Position numbers and translations under genes: made by a program
Notes under the pieces: generated by a model
Seen by the model: only the letters and a program-made list of their open reading frames with translations
What the model was told of the DNA's origin: nothing
Databases searched by the model: none
Assembly: GCA_035772735.1 (NCBI GenBank)
Contig: JASDFA010000001.1
Location: forward strand, 73,372,001 to 73,436,000
DNA from: Datura wrightii
Lineage: Eukaryota > Streptophyta > Magnoliopsida > Solanales > Solanaceae
Reading direction: 5' to 3'
DNA length: 64,000 nucleotides
Shown here: piece by piece, positions 21,093 through 31,134 of the stretch
Numbering within the stretch: the first letter of the stretch is position 1
How the letters are laid out: the number at the start of each line of letters is the position of its first letter

Positions 21093-23269
21093 TGTCACGA
21101 TCCGAACATAGGCGCAGATCCAGACATAGGACAAAGATTCTTGATAGACTCCAAGTCGACCCATGGCATAAACACACATCTAACTCAATCAAATAAAGCA
21201 GAAGACTTAACAAATATCATGGAGGAAGTCTAATTATAACATGACATCAAAATCGAAATCCACTTCATACATGACAAGTTGATTACTACATACAGTCTGG
21301 AAGCCTCTAACATATATGATGGGTTAATGGGACAAGACCCCCAACTAACCCGATAAGTCTGAAAAATTGAAATATAAGATAACTGGTAAGTAATAGTCCT
21401 CAACAGATGAGGACATAACATTGAAGCTAATGTTAACTCTGAAGAATTGTCTAGTGACGGGGCTGAGTCTAAAGATCGAAGCCTATATCATGAAATGATA
21501 CAAGATAAAGTATGTGGTCAGTACATGAAATGTACCGAGTATGCAAGGTAAGTGAAACGGAGATTTAAAATACATAAAATTTCATAAGAGTAGGACAACA
21601 TTATCATAACATAAATATCACAATGCAAACGTATGAATCAAGGTTTTCAAAACATTCATAAATCATTCATAATCATAATCTTAAGAGAAAAGCTTTATGA
21701 AACATGTATTGAGCCAAATTACATGATTATATTCATACATAAATCATGAGGAACAGTGGGAGATACTTATAACCGACATACCCCATATCAGCACACATGG
21801 AACCCGACCTGTAAACCCCTAGTTGGGAGGGAGTTTGTACCTTGCCAACGGTAGAACCATGAAGGAGGTGTGATATCACAACAGAGGGCCCATTTAAGCA
21901 AAAGGGACAGTATCATGGAGGACCCATCATGGCTATGTTGGCGCGTAGTTCTGAGACTCGGGGCATGCCTGGATCCAGGTCAATTCGGTGTTAAATACTA
22001 CTCCCAAAACATATATAGTGCTCATAGGATAATATTTATGAGATTCATAGGCTAGTTAATGATCATGATAATTATAAGCACGCTTGAAATACATGAACTA
22101 GCCATGAAAGTAAGACCCATTAGTCGGCCATAATCATAAATAAAAAATCATGAGGTTCATGCATACTTGTAAAACATGTATATACTTTCTATTCATAAAT
22201 TCGTGATGAGTATTTGACAGAAATCATATCATAAGTCATAAATCATAATGGGTTAATGAACATCAAAATAAAAGTATAATAATAACTTTGACTTATCATG
22301 AAGTGTACATACTTGTCCATAGTTTTGTAGAAAATTTACATCTAAATAGTTATAAAATCTGCCCATGATTCGTAAAACATGAAATATACATGACGGGAAT
22401 TAACCTATAGATTTATCATAATGACTTCATAAGAATTGGGATAAAACCCCAATGGATTATCAATAGAATTTCATGAATTAGAGAGAAATTGGGCATGGGT
22501 GTGGACAAATTCACCCATTCATAACAATACATACCTTAGATAATCATATTCTACAACTCCTTCGATTGCCCAATAAAGAATTGGACAAAACTTAGACGAA
22601 TTTGAGCTTGATCCCCTCTCTAGACATCTACACTTGCACGCATGAATAGGAACAGCATAGAATGAACTTACCCCTCTTAAAACTCACTATTCACATCTTA
22701 AAATGATTTAGTTTAGGACCGTAGGGCTTAGGAATAACGAAAATACCCCTAATGAATTTTCTGGAAAAACTGCTCTGGCAGTGACCATAGGCGGCACAAT
22801 GGACCGTTACTGACTCCAAGAGTCTATTACATCCGTCGTTGTTAGAACCTGAATCAGGTCTCAGATGCCCTACCTCAACTAGATAGAATGAGTTGTTACA
22901 AGCTTCAACGACCCGTTGCTGCTAGTCGTTGTCACCACTGCCTTAACCTAGAATCCTTCCCAATGGGCACTTACAATTACTTGTTGCTACCAACAAAGAG
23001 TTGTTACTTGATCCATTACTTTCTCCCTGAACCTAAAAAACCTCACAATGACTCACATCCAATGGCCCGTTACATCTAGCAATGGGTCGTTCCTAGACCC
23101 GTTACCTACAAACTCCAATCCTGCAGCACCTCACCACGAACACATCCAATGAGTCGTTGATCCCACTAAAGACCCATACAATGACCTGTTCTAATAAGGA
23201 TTTTTGGATTTATGCTACTTTTCATTTTCAAATCTCGGGTCTAGTGTTAAGCACTTCTGAGGTATTACA
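21093..23269 (-). repeat. Complete 5' LTR of a Tekay-type element (GAGTCGT family)
   Basis: 2177 bp. On the minus strand it starts TGTAATACCTCAGAAG at 23269 and ends GATCGTGACA at 21093, followed by a PBS. The U3 side (about 22780-23190) has many CGTTG/GAGTCGTT-type words. Then come the conserved CCTAAACTA word and TTTTAAGAGGGG. On the 3' side a TTAGAGGCTT word is at 21301-21310. It is a different subfamily from the neighbouring LTR at 19055-20661. Confidence 0.85.
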
Positions 23270-24299
23270 ATTAATTAGGAATGAGAATATGAGTTTTGGC
23301 TATGTCTCCCCATTAAATTCTCTCCTTACTCAATTCTTTTCTTTCTAGAATAAATCAAGTAAGAAAAATAGTCCCACATCTGCAACTATGGTTCTTCAAT
23401 TATAAATTGGAGAGAACTTAAGAGATTTACACTAATTAAGAAATATTGAGATGAATCAAGTAATACCCAATCTAATTAACCATCATCACTACACATCTCT
23501 AGTTAATAATTTAGCTACTCATGGTTAAGAACTAAAGAGCATATTTAGAAATAAACTCATTCATTTCAATAATAAGAGCAGGAAATCAAATTAAACAATA
23601 TGTCTTCTACAATGGTGGTACCTTGCTATAGAGGAAGAAGAAGAAAAGAAAAACAATATTTAACATTTTTCACCAATAGAATTCTACGTTCTTCCTCTAC
23701 AAAGAGAATGTTGAAAAAAAAAAATTAAGATCTAATCTGTACAAAGTACTTCTTTGTAGAATATACCTGAAAATAGGGCAACCGATCTCCTCTTTTTTAC
23801 TGTTGGACGCATTTTCCCCTGCTCAGGTTCTTTGGCACTTTCAAAAGTACTGGTTGTTCACTGGTTAGAATCGCAAACCATTGGCTGTCATCGATTGCTC
23901 CTTCATTGATTTCTAGTGGTCTCCTTCGGTGGGTCCTTCGACGATTCGCTGGCCTCCAGCCATGCTATGCCAATTTCTTTCCCTTTGATCAAGAAAGTTC
24001 AGGTGTCCATAAGCGAGTTAACCAGCGAGTTGCTAGTTGATGTTCGTGACCGCAAGTTTCTTTATTTCTTCAAGGCAGTGATCGTCTGCATTTGACCGGC
24101 GTTTCTTCATTCTTTTCGAATGAAGTGCCGGTTTTCACCTGATTTCCTTCTTTTCACTCCACTTCTTATGATTTTCTTTTAATTAGATATCTGCATATAA
24201 AAAGGCAAAAAATACATAAAATTTATCTAAATGGCTTGAGAACTAAGCGAATACTCATTCTTAAGAGCCTAATGAGTTGGTAAATAACCAACTCATCAG
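23270..24299. other. Unassigned DNA between elements
   Basis: No supported gene or TE end. AT-rich first half. The GC-richer middle (23790-24090) has repeated words such as GCGAGTT (twice around 24014-24030) and AACCAGCGAG, reminiscent of the word arrays in LTR U3 regions, so it may be a decayed LTR. A 10-bp inverted repeat (TCTACAAAGA / TCTTTGTAGA) sits at 23696-23705 and 23751-23760. Confidence 0.5.
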
Positions 24300-24308
24300 T
24301 CGTCCAAC

Positions 24309-24347
24309 ATTTGAGGATGAATGTTTCTACGGTAGGAGGGGGGAGGA
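24309..24347 (+). other. PPT and pre-PPT word left of the first D LTR
   Basis: ATTTGAGGATGAA at 24309-24321, then the purine run GGTAGGAGGGGGGAGGA ending at 24347, directly before TGTAACACACCG. Equivalent to 36474-36505. Confidence 0.75.
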
Positions 24348-24890
24348 TGTAACACACCGTATAATCAAAGTAACATATCTATACGTCAAGGTAACGCTAA
24401 GGGTACTTTGTGTGTTAAGAAAGAAGTGTTTTAAGGTATTTGAGTCACTATATGGTCATATGTTATGATTGGACATCGATCAAGTTGTATAATGAAAGCC
24501 AACAAACGTTATCGCAAATTGCTTTCATAAAATTATTTGGAATTTAGTTCAGATGTCTCAGAGCTTCTCTCTCAATCCATAAGTAATAAGGGGGCCCAAG
24601 ACCTATCAAATTAAAGGTCTATGATTTTTATTTCCAACATATTAAGCCATTTGTTGATATGGCTAAACCGTTCATCGGTACGGCTTCAAAATAGATAGAT
24701 ATTCGCATTTTCGCGAGACTGCACAAGTAGGCACGTCATAACGGGCCAAGTCGATGGAGGACTATAAAAACATTCCTGGGTCGATGGTCATATCCCAAAT
24801 TCATTTCAATAAGTGTGAAGACAGTGGCAACTCTCTCCTATACATATGCTTGATGATCTTGACTATTTTGAGCCATATATCCATGGTTCA
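24348..24890 (+). repeat. Element D first LTR, 5' segment (interrupted by C)
   Basis: Starts TGTAACACACCGTATAATC. It is interrupted after the word ATATCCATGGTTCA by element C; the LTR continues at 33910 with ATCTTGAATTTAAGG. The second D LTR has the uninterrupted sequence around 37015-37035, which proves the insertion point. Confidence 0.88.
24886..24890 (+). repeat. Target site duplication of element C, left copy
   Basis: GTTCA directly before the C LTR; repeated as GTTCA at 33905-33909. Confidence 0.93.
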
Positions 24891-25009
24891 TGTTACACCC
24901 CGTAGAATTCCCGGCACTTAGATGACCTATTCGCACGTTGGTTAAGTATATTTGAAGGCCATACGTGCTAGGGAAAGGTCCGGGAAAAGATCGGACGAGA
25001 AACCCGTCG

Positions 25010-25126
25010 AAACCATCGCGGGAGGAGCCGAGGCAGAGCCCCTCCGCGATGGCAGCGTGTCACGGAGGTGAGGCCTCCGCGATGGCTCCGTGACACGTTG
25101 CCCAGGTTCAGCCCCAAGTATATAAG
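25010..25126 (+). promoter_or_regulatory. Element C 5' LTR U3: GC-rich word array and TATA box
   Basis: Two words, CTCCGCGATGGCAGCGTG (from 25042) and CTCCGCGATGGCTCCGTG (from 25075), with GTGTCACGGAGG between them, lie just before TATATAAG at 25119-25126. The 3' LTR has the same at 31254-31370. The word CGCGATGGCTCCGTG is shared with the Athila spacer repeat. TATATAAG as core promoter is inferred from its sequence and position. Confidence 0.7.
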
Positions 25127-26389
25127 CCCCCACTTCGGTTTAAAATCATATTACACTTATAAATTTCCAGAGAAACGCAGTGAAGCCCAGGAAGACGAAG
25201 AAAATTAAATATTTTCGTCCGATTACGCTGCCAAACGCTGCCCAAACTCAAACTAATCCCAGATACCTGAGTATTTAGCAGCAGAGAGCATTTATACGGA
25301 ATTAGTTTCGCGAAATACGGCCGACGAATCGGCGAGCCACCGAACTAAAGTAAGTAGAATTGCTCTAAATTAATGTCTATGTGTTCCTAGCTGAGAAGTG
25401 AATACTTCTCCCTTCTGGGCCGCTGAAAAATAGCGAGTTTTCGACCGTCTTTTGATAAGCCTAAGTTTAGGCTATAAACTATATCGAAAGTAACGTCGTT
25501 CTTTACAATAAAGCTGTACTTAGTATTAATTGACGTATTTATGAATGCAGTTGGGAGAAAATAGTTGAAGTACCGGCCGAGCCTCATTCGACGGACGAAT
25601 AATTCAAAGAGAAGGTATGTAAAGTTAGTTTCCTTCGGCAAGTTAAGTAATATCAGTGTAGTGTAACAAATTACGGACCAGTAGAATGTTCAGAAGTCAA
25701 ATGTTGAGTTATTATGAATGTTGGTACGATGTGAGAAACATTGGGTTGTAATGTGTATGAAACCTATCAGTATGATATAGTTTCTAACGCAAGCGTTAGA
25801 GATTGCCCAGTATATTCAGTGTGTGATGTAATATGCCATGTTAAGATATTGTTGTGTTCAGCTGAAACCCCGCGGAGTAGTACAGTATCCGTAAAGCAAT
25901 TCAGAAATAGAATAGCAGGCTAAAATGAGGTTCAGAAAGCATGTCAGGAATAGTAAATCAGGTTACTATAGAAAATCAGTATACAGCATAGTTCAGCAGA
26001 AAGACTATATTCGTACATATATATATATAGTACTTCCAGCCTCAGCATGTATCAAGTGTGTACATATTTCTATCACTAGTCCAGCATATAGTGTATACAG
26101 AAACTTAGCAAACAGCAGAGTTTTCAGCAGAAACATTATCTTATATAAAATTTGCCCAGTACAGCCCGGCAGGAGACTATATTCATATTTATACATCTTT
26201 ACTTGCCTCAGCACGTATTAAATACGTACAGATTACTATCAGTAGCCCAGCATGTAATATATATGATACTTTACCCCTATTAGCCTCAGCATGTGAGATA
26301 CCCAGACAGTGTTACCAGTTGAGACCGTTGTATTGTTTGGGGTTGGATTACCTAGCATCCATGACCGCCCAGGGTTAATAGCTGTATCG

Positions 26390-26475
26390 CCTCGTCCGCC
26401 AGAGGACGAGGATACGTCACTCTACGGAGTGGCATGCCGTCCCGCCAGGGGACGAAGATGGGATGCCAGTTTTTC
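26390..26475 (+). repeat. Twin hairpins in the element C LTR
   Basis: First: CCTCGTCC (26390-26397), six-base loop GCCAGA, GGACGAGG (26404-26411). Second, about 50 bp on: GTCCC, GCCAG, GGGAC, enclosed by GGCAT...ATGCC. The two share the pattern CGTCC.GCCAG.GGACGA. The 3' LTR keeps the first exactly, while its second has lost pairing (CATCCCACCAGGGGAC). Confidence 0.7.
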
Positions 26476-27666
26476 CCCATACTTGTGCCTTGATCGGCCC
26501 TTACACACCCCAGTCGAGCGGATACGCCCGGGTGCAGATTCAGGAGTCCTCCGTACTCAGATGCAGTTATAGTCAGGGGCTCAGCGATCCCAAGTGCATA
26601 CCCAGGGGACCGGCGGGATGCTTACAGCCACTATAGGAGATGGGATGACCGGGGTAGGGGTATAGATTCTGTGTTGATTGTACCTCCCGGCTTATGGGGG
26701 CCGGGTAAGGTTGTGTATGCCATGTTATGTTATGTATGTTGTGTTATGTTATATTAGACATGAGTAGATTAGTAGTAGAATGATACGTCTCCAGAAATGA
26801 CGCCTCCTCCCTCCAGCATGATTAAGAACAGGTACAATCTACACCATCAGATAGTTAATCTAGTTCTTCTTATTCCAGTTTCGACTGTTATGTTATTGAT
26901 TTCAGATATCCCTTCAGTTCTTACAGATTTAGTTATCTCCTGCTATTCAGAATTTTCAGTTATATTACTTGTATTCAGCTGTATTCAGTTTGCTTTACAT
27001 ACTCAGTACCAGCGGTACTGACGCCCAGTTGGGCGCTGCATTACTTGCCTGCAGGTACCCATAGACGCGCAGGCGATACCACGTGATCCCCATCAGCGGT
27101 CGAATATTCAGCTCCTGTCATCCGGAGACTGAATTTCTAGAGGTGTAGTTCAGTTCCTTTTATTGTACAGTACGGGTAGGTCGGGGCCCTGTCCCGATCA
27201 TTTCTATTATTCTTCTTAGAGGCTTGCAGTCTGTATGTATTCCCTGTGGTCAGATGAGCCGGTCGTGTGAGGTCGTGTAGTTGTATAGTTGCCTTTACTC
27301 CTTTCTTTCTTTTGTAATGGCCGTGTGGGGCCATAGTTTGCCAGTAGTGGTGACCTTGCCGGTCACATAGCTTTTCAGTATGTTATGTTTGAGTTATAGA
27401 TAACTAGACAGCATGGTGGCCTTGTCGGCCCGCATAGGTTCCCCTGAACTAACATGTTTCTGGTCAGCTGTAATACAGGTACAGAAGGCTATAGGCCAAT
27501 GGGCCGGGGGCTGTATTTACAGCCACTATATAGCCATTTGTTTCCAGAAATGTGAGTTAGAGCCAGTCAGGCGCCAGATGCGCCCAGGCTTAACAAGTTC
27601 AGCAGGTCAGGTCCTAGTAGGGCACCAGGTGCCAGTCATACCCCCCAAGGTGGGGTGTGACAAACT

Positions 27667-27678
27667 TGGTATCAGAGC
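27667..27678 (+). other. Element C primer binding site
   Basis: TGGTATCAGAGC, four bases after the LTR end. Classical PBS for initiator Met tRNA in plant Ty3 elements. Confidence 0.93.
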
Positions 27679-27875
27679 AGGTTGTATCCCAGGGAGTCTG
27701 CAAGCCGTGCTAAGTAGAGTCCTGTCCATGGATGTGTTGTGCACCACATACTATGGGTAGGAGGCTGCAAGGCATGATAGGATGGTTGTCTTTTATTCTG
27801 ATTCAGTCGTGCTATAGAGCAGTACAGTATAGGCTTGATTCCCTAAAATTTTACCATATTTTTTGGTTACAGATA

Positions 27876-29072
27876 ATGTCAGACCAGCGCCATCCTATTA
27901 CAGGTCAGAACTTAGACATTGCAGCAGGAGAAGGCACCAGCAGGATGCCTCCCCCTCATTTGGAGACAGCCCGATCATAGGGCACTACAAAGGCATCATC
28001 CCAGCCTCCTCAGCAGTCCCCACCACGTCAGGAGCCACTTGGGGCGACACTACCTTCAGCAGCCCCTATATTGACTCCTTCTGACCAGGAGGTTAGGAGT
28101 GCTGTAGCTCTATTAGCAAAGATGATGGCTGCTCAGCGTCAGCCAATGCCATCTACAGTTGCAGAATCATCAGGAGGGCCCGGTAGTGCGAGGGTCCGAG
28201 AGTTTTTAGCCCTGAATCCCCCACAGTTCACAGGCACGGACCGAACAGAGGACCCCCAGGATTTTCTAGATTAGATGCAGAGAATCTTCAGGGTTATGCA
28301 CGCCACGTCTACCGAGTTAGTCGAGTTGGCCACATTCCGGTTACGGGATATTGCGGTGTTATGGTATGAAAGCTGGGAGAGGTCCCGAGGGAGAGATGTT
28401 TCCCCTCCCACCTGGTCCAGCTTTTCAGGAGCCTTTCTGGATCATTATTTGCCGCGGGAGATTCGATAGGCCCGGGTAGACCAGTTCCTACATCTAGAAC
28501 AGGGGGCCATGAGTGTTCGGGAATATTCTTTGCAGTTTGATTCCTTAGCCCGATATGCACAGGCCTTTGTTGATACTATGGCATCCAGAGTGCATCGCTT
28601 CATTACGGGATTGAATCCAGAATATGTTGAGATTTGCACTACAGCCACACTGCGAGAGGACATGGATATTGCTCGCATTCAGGCATTTGCTCAGAATATT
28701 GAGGGCATTAGACAGCGGCAACGAGAGGTCAGAACGGTCAATCAGGAACAGCGTCGCCGGGACAGGCCAGTTGAATTATCGGGAGGGGCCCGGGGAGGAC
28801 CCAGGCCCCAATTGTCAGACAGGCCGCCCAGGCCCCCGCCTCCGTCACAGTCACAAGGGGGTAGATTCAGCCGCAGGGGGCAGTCAGGGACTGGTAGAGG
28901 CTCGCAGATGGCAGATTCGCTATCACAGAGGAGGGCAGAGCAGAGTAGGTATACCCTACCACTTTGCCCTATATGCAATCGACGCCATTCTGGAGCATGC
29001 AGATATGGCTCCACCGCATGTTATATTTGTGGCCAAGAAGGCCATTTGATGAAAGAATTACCCTACCCATGA
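27876..29072 (+). pseudogene. Element C gag with three in-frame TAG stops
   Basis: Capsid/nucleocapsid protein. ATG 27876 (MSDQRHPITGQN) follows a splice-acceptor-like TTTTGGTTACAG. One frame runs the whole way, broken only by TAG at 27978-27980, 28272-28274 and 28467-28469. Typical blocks: VREFLALNPPQFTGT, VLWYESWERSRG, TWSSFSGAFLDHYLP, MSVREYSLQFDSLARYA and RVHRFITGLNP. Then come an Arg/Pro/Gly-rich stretch and CX2C-type CPICNRRHSGAC. The last knuckle is [13 protein letters not shown], whose final Cys is lost at the deletion junction. The frame ends at TGA 29070-29072, just past the junction. E at 54366-56301 carries the same gag type. Confidence 0.9.
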
Positions 29073-29544
29073 CCTGGAATTGGCTGCAGTAATTCATGCC
29101 TTGAAGATGTGGAGGCATTATCTGTACGGCGTCCATGTTGATATTTATACAGATCATAAGAGCTTACAATACATTTTCACCCAGAGGGAGTTGAATCTGC
29201 GGCAATGCCGCTAGTTAGAGTTGTTGAAAGACTATGGTGTGAATATTCTATACCACCCCGGAAAAGCTAATGTTGTAGCAGATGCCCTGAGCCGTAAGTC
29301 GATGGGGAGTTTGGCGTATTTACTGCCTGAGAAACGGAAGTTAATCAAGGAAATTCATCAGTTAGCTAATCTAGCCGTTTGAGTAATAGAAACAGAAAAT
29401 AATGAAGCAGTAATTCAGAATTCTGCAGTGTCATCGTTAGTTACAGAGGTAAAATAACGGCAGTATGAGGATCCCGATTTAGTCCAACTCAGAGATAGAG
29501 TTCAGAAAGGTAAGGAGCCAGATTTTCAGATAACCGAGGATGAT
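29056..29544 (+). pseudogene. Element C RNase H C-terminal half and linker
   Basis: Begins inside RNase H at [24 protein letters not shown], in a frame different from gag. Then [28 protein letters not shown] and the linker PEKRKLIKEIHQL. Stops: TAG 29212-29214 in a position normally Trp, TGA 29380-29382 and TAA 29455-29457. The first catalytic Asp block is gone with the deletion. The same frame continues into integrase. Confidence 0.88.
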
Positions 29545-30867
29545 GTGCTACATTGTAAGGGCCGCCTTTGTGTCCCGAATGTCGCAGGACTTCGTGGGCA
29601 GATCATGCATGAGGTACACTACGCTCGCTATTCCCTTCACCCAGGGGCGACGAAAATGTACCACGACATCAGAGACATCTATTGGTGGCCAAGTATGAAA
29701 ACTAAGATAGCTGAATTTGTATCTAGATGTGCTAATTGTCAGCAGGTGAAAGCAGAGCACCAGAAATCGGGTGGTTTGACTCAAGAGATAATGATACCTA
29801 TGTGGAAATGGGAAGTGATAAACATGGATTTTGTAACGGGATTACCCCGTACTAGACGCAGAAATGATTCCATTTGGGTAATAGTTGACAGGCTGACAAA
29901 ATCAGCTCATTTCCTGCCAGTAAGGGCTACCTTCTCAGTTGAGGATTATGCCGAATTATATATCAGAGAAATAGTTAGATTGCATGGGGTGCCGGTATCT
30001 ATCATTTCAGATAGGGGGGCACAGTTTACAGCTAGGTTCTGGCAGTCGTTTCAGAAAGGTCTGGGGACGCAGATTAATTTGAGCACAGCATTTCATCCTC
30101 AGACAGACGGGCAGGCTGAACGTACGATTCAGACGCTCGAAGATATGCTGCGAGCGTGTGTGTTAGATTTTGGGGGTAGCTGAGATGAACATCTCTCGTT
30201 AATTGAATTTGCTTATAATAACAGCTACCATTCAGTTATTCAGATGGCGCCTTTCGAGGCATTGTACGGATGAAAATGTAGATCGCCGGTGGGCTGGTTT
30301 GAGATAGGAGAATCAGCATTAGTTGGCCCAGACATTGTTCGGCAGTCCGAGGAAAAGATAAAGCTTCTCCGAGAACGTTTACTGACCGCTCAGAGCCGCC
30401 AGAAGTCATACGCAGATAGGCGGCGCAGAAATCTAGAATTTTCGGTAAACGATTGGGTATATCTAAAAGTGTCCCTGATGAAAGGGGTAATGAGGTTTGG
30501 AAAGAAGGGAAAGCTTAGCCCAAGATTCATTGGGCCGTATCAGATTCGGCGAAGAATAGGCCGCGTGGCATACGAGTTGAACTTGCCTCCAGAGTTAGCG
30601 TCGGTTCACCCAGTATTCCATGTTTCTATGTTAAGGAAGTTCGTAGGGGACCCTTCTACAGTAGTTCCAGTTCAGAATGTCCAGGTCACAAAAGCGTTAG
30701 CATATGAAGAGGTTCCCGTAGCTATTTTAGACAGACAGGTTCGCAGGCTAAGAACTAAAGATGTTGCATCTGTCAAAGTATTGTGGCGTAACAGAAATCG
30801 GGAGGAAATGACGTGGGAGGCTGAAGAAGATATGAAAAGCAGATACCCTCACCTATTTCAGGCCTAG
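29545..30867 (+). pseudogene. Element C integrase with chromodomain
   Basis: HHCC domain: [16 protein letters not shown] and [11 protein letters not shown] (about residues 25-75 from 29545). Core: [12 protein letters not shown] (Asp 1), [12 protein letters not shown] (Asp 2), [14 protein letters not shown] (Glu). All three catalytic residues are present. TGA 30181-30183 follows FGGS where Trp is expected, and TGA 30271-30273 lies in the YG.KCRSP block where Arg (CGA) is expected. The C-terminal domain has FGKKGKLSPRFIGPYQI. The end YEEVPVAILDRQVRRLR ... VKVLWRN ... EMTWEAEEDM is chromodomain-like, which in chromoviruses is thought to direct insertion to heterochromatin. Stop TAG 30865-30867. 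Confidence 0.9.
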
Positions 30868-31134
30868 TCAGACGATAGGTATGTCCGTATCATTATTTAT
30901 ACAGTACCTTATGGTTGTATATTGTAAATGATAAAGAAAGAAGTGATATTTAGTTGTTCAGCGGATCTTAGAATATTATATGCAGTGCCTGTGTTGGACT
31001 TTTCTGCATTTCAGGTTTTTGCGATAGTCCATATTATAGAGGAAACTCTGCCGAAATTATTCTAGAAAGTAAAGTAAGCAGTCCTTTAGATAACAGTGTA
31101 CATTCGAGGACAAATGTTCTTAAGGGGGGGAGAA
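30868..31134 (+). other. Element C 3' untranslated region and PPT
   Basis: No coding content. Pre-PPT word ATTCGAGGACAAA at 31102-31114, purine run AAGGGGGGGAGAA ending at 31134 immediately before the 3' LTR. Confidence 0.85.

Larger units (their letters stand above)
24891..27662 (+). repeat. Element C 5' LTR
   Basis: TGTTACACCCCG...GGGGTGTGACA. U3 word array and TATA at 25010-25126. Two adjacent hairpins at 26390-26475. A degenerate direct repeat (CCTCAGCATGTATCAAG at 26040, CCTCAGCACGTATTAAA at 26206, 166 bp apart). A TTAGAGGCTT word at 27216-27225. Confidence 0.93.

Noticed and set aside
23696..23760. 10-bp inverted repeat as ends of a MITE
   Set aside because: No target duplication flanks it, the spacer is only 45 bp of A-rich DNA, and such a match is expected by chance.
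24942..25133. Open reading frame on the minus strand (MGAYILGAEPGQ...), nearly identical at 31186-31377
   Set aside because: Its conservation only reflects the two LTRs of element C. It lies over the GC-rich U3 word array, and the Arg/Pro-rich composition comes from the repeated words.
26714..26760. TTATG/TGTTA repeat in the C LTR as a telomere-like or microsatellite signal
   Set aside because: Short and irregular; present in both LTRs with one substitution, with nothing to suggest function.
27667..27678. TGGTATCAGAGC words as possible tRNA gene pieces
   Set aside because: These are primer binding sites next to LTR ends; no cloverleaf or A/B boxes surround them.
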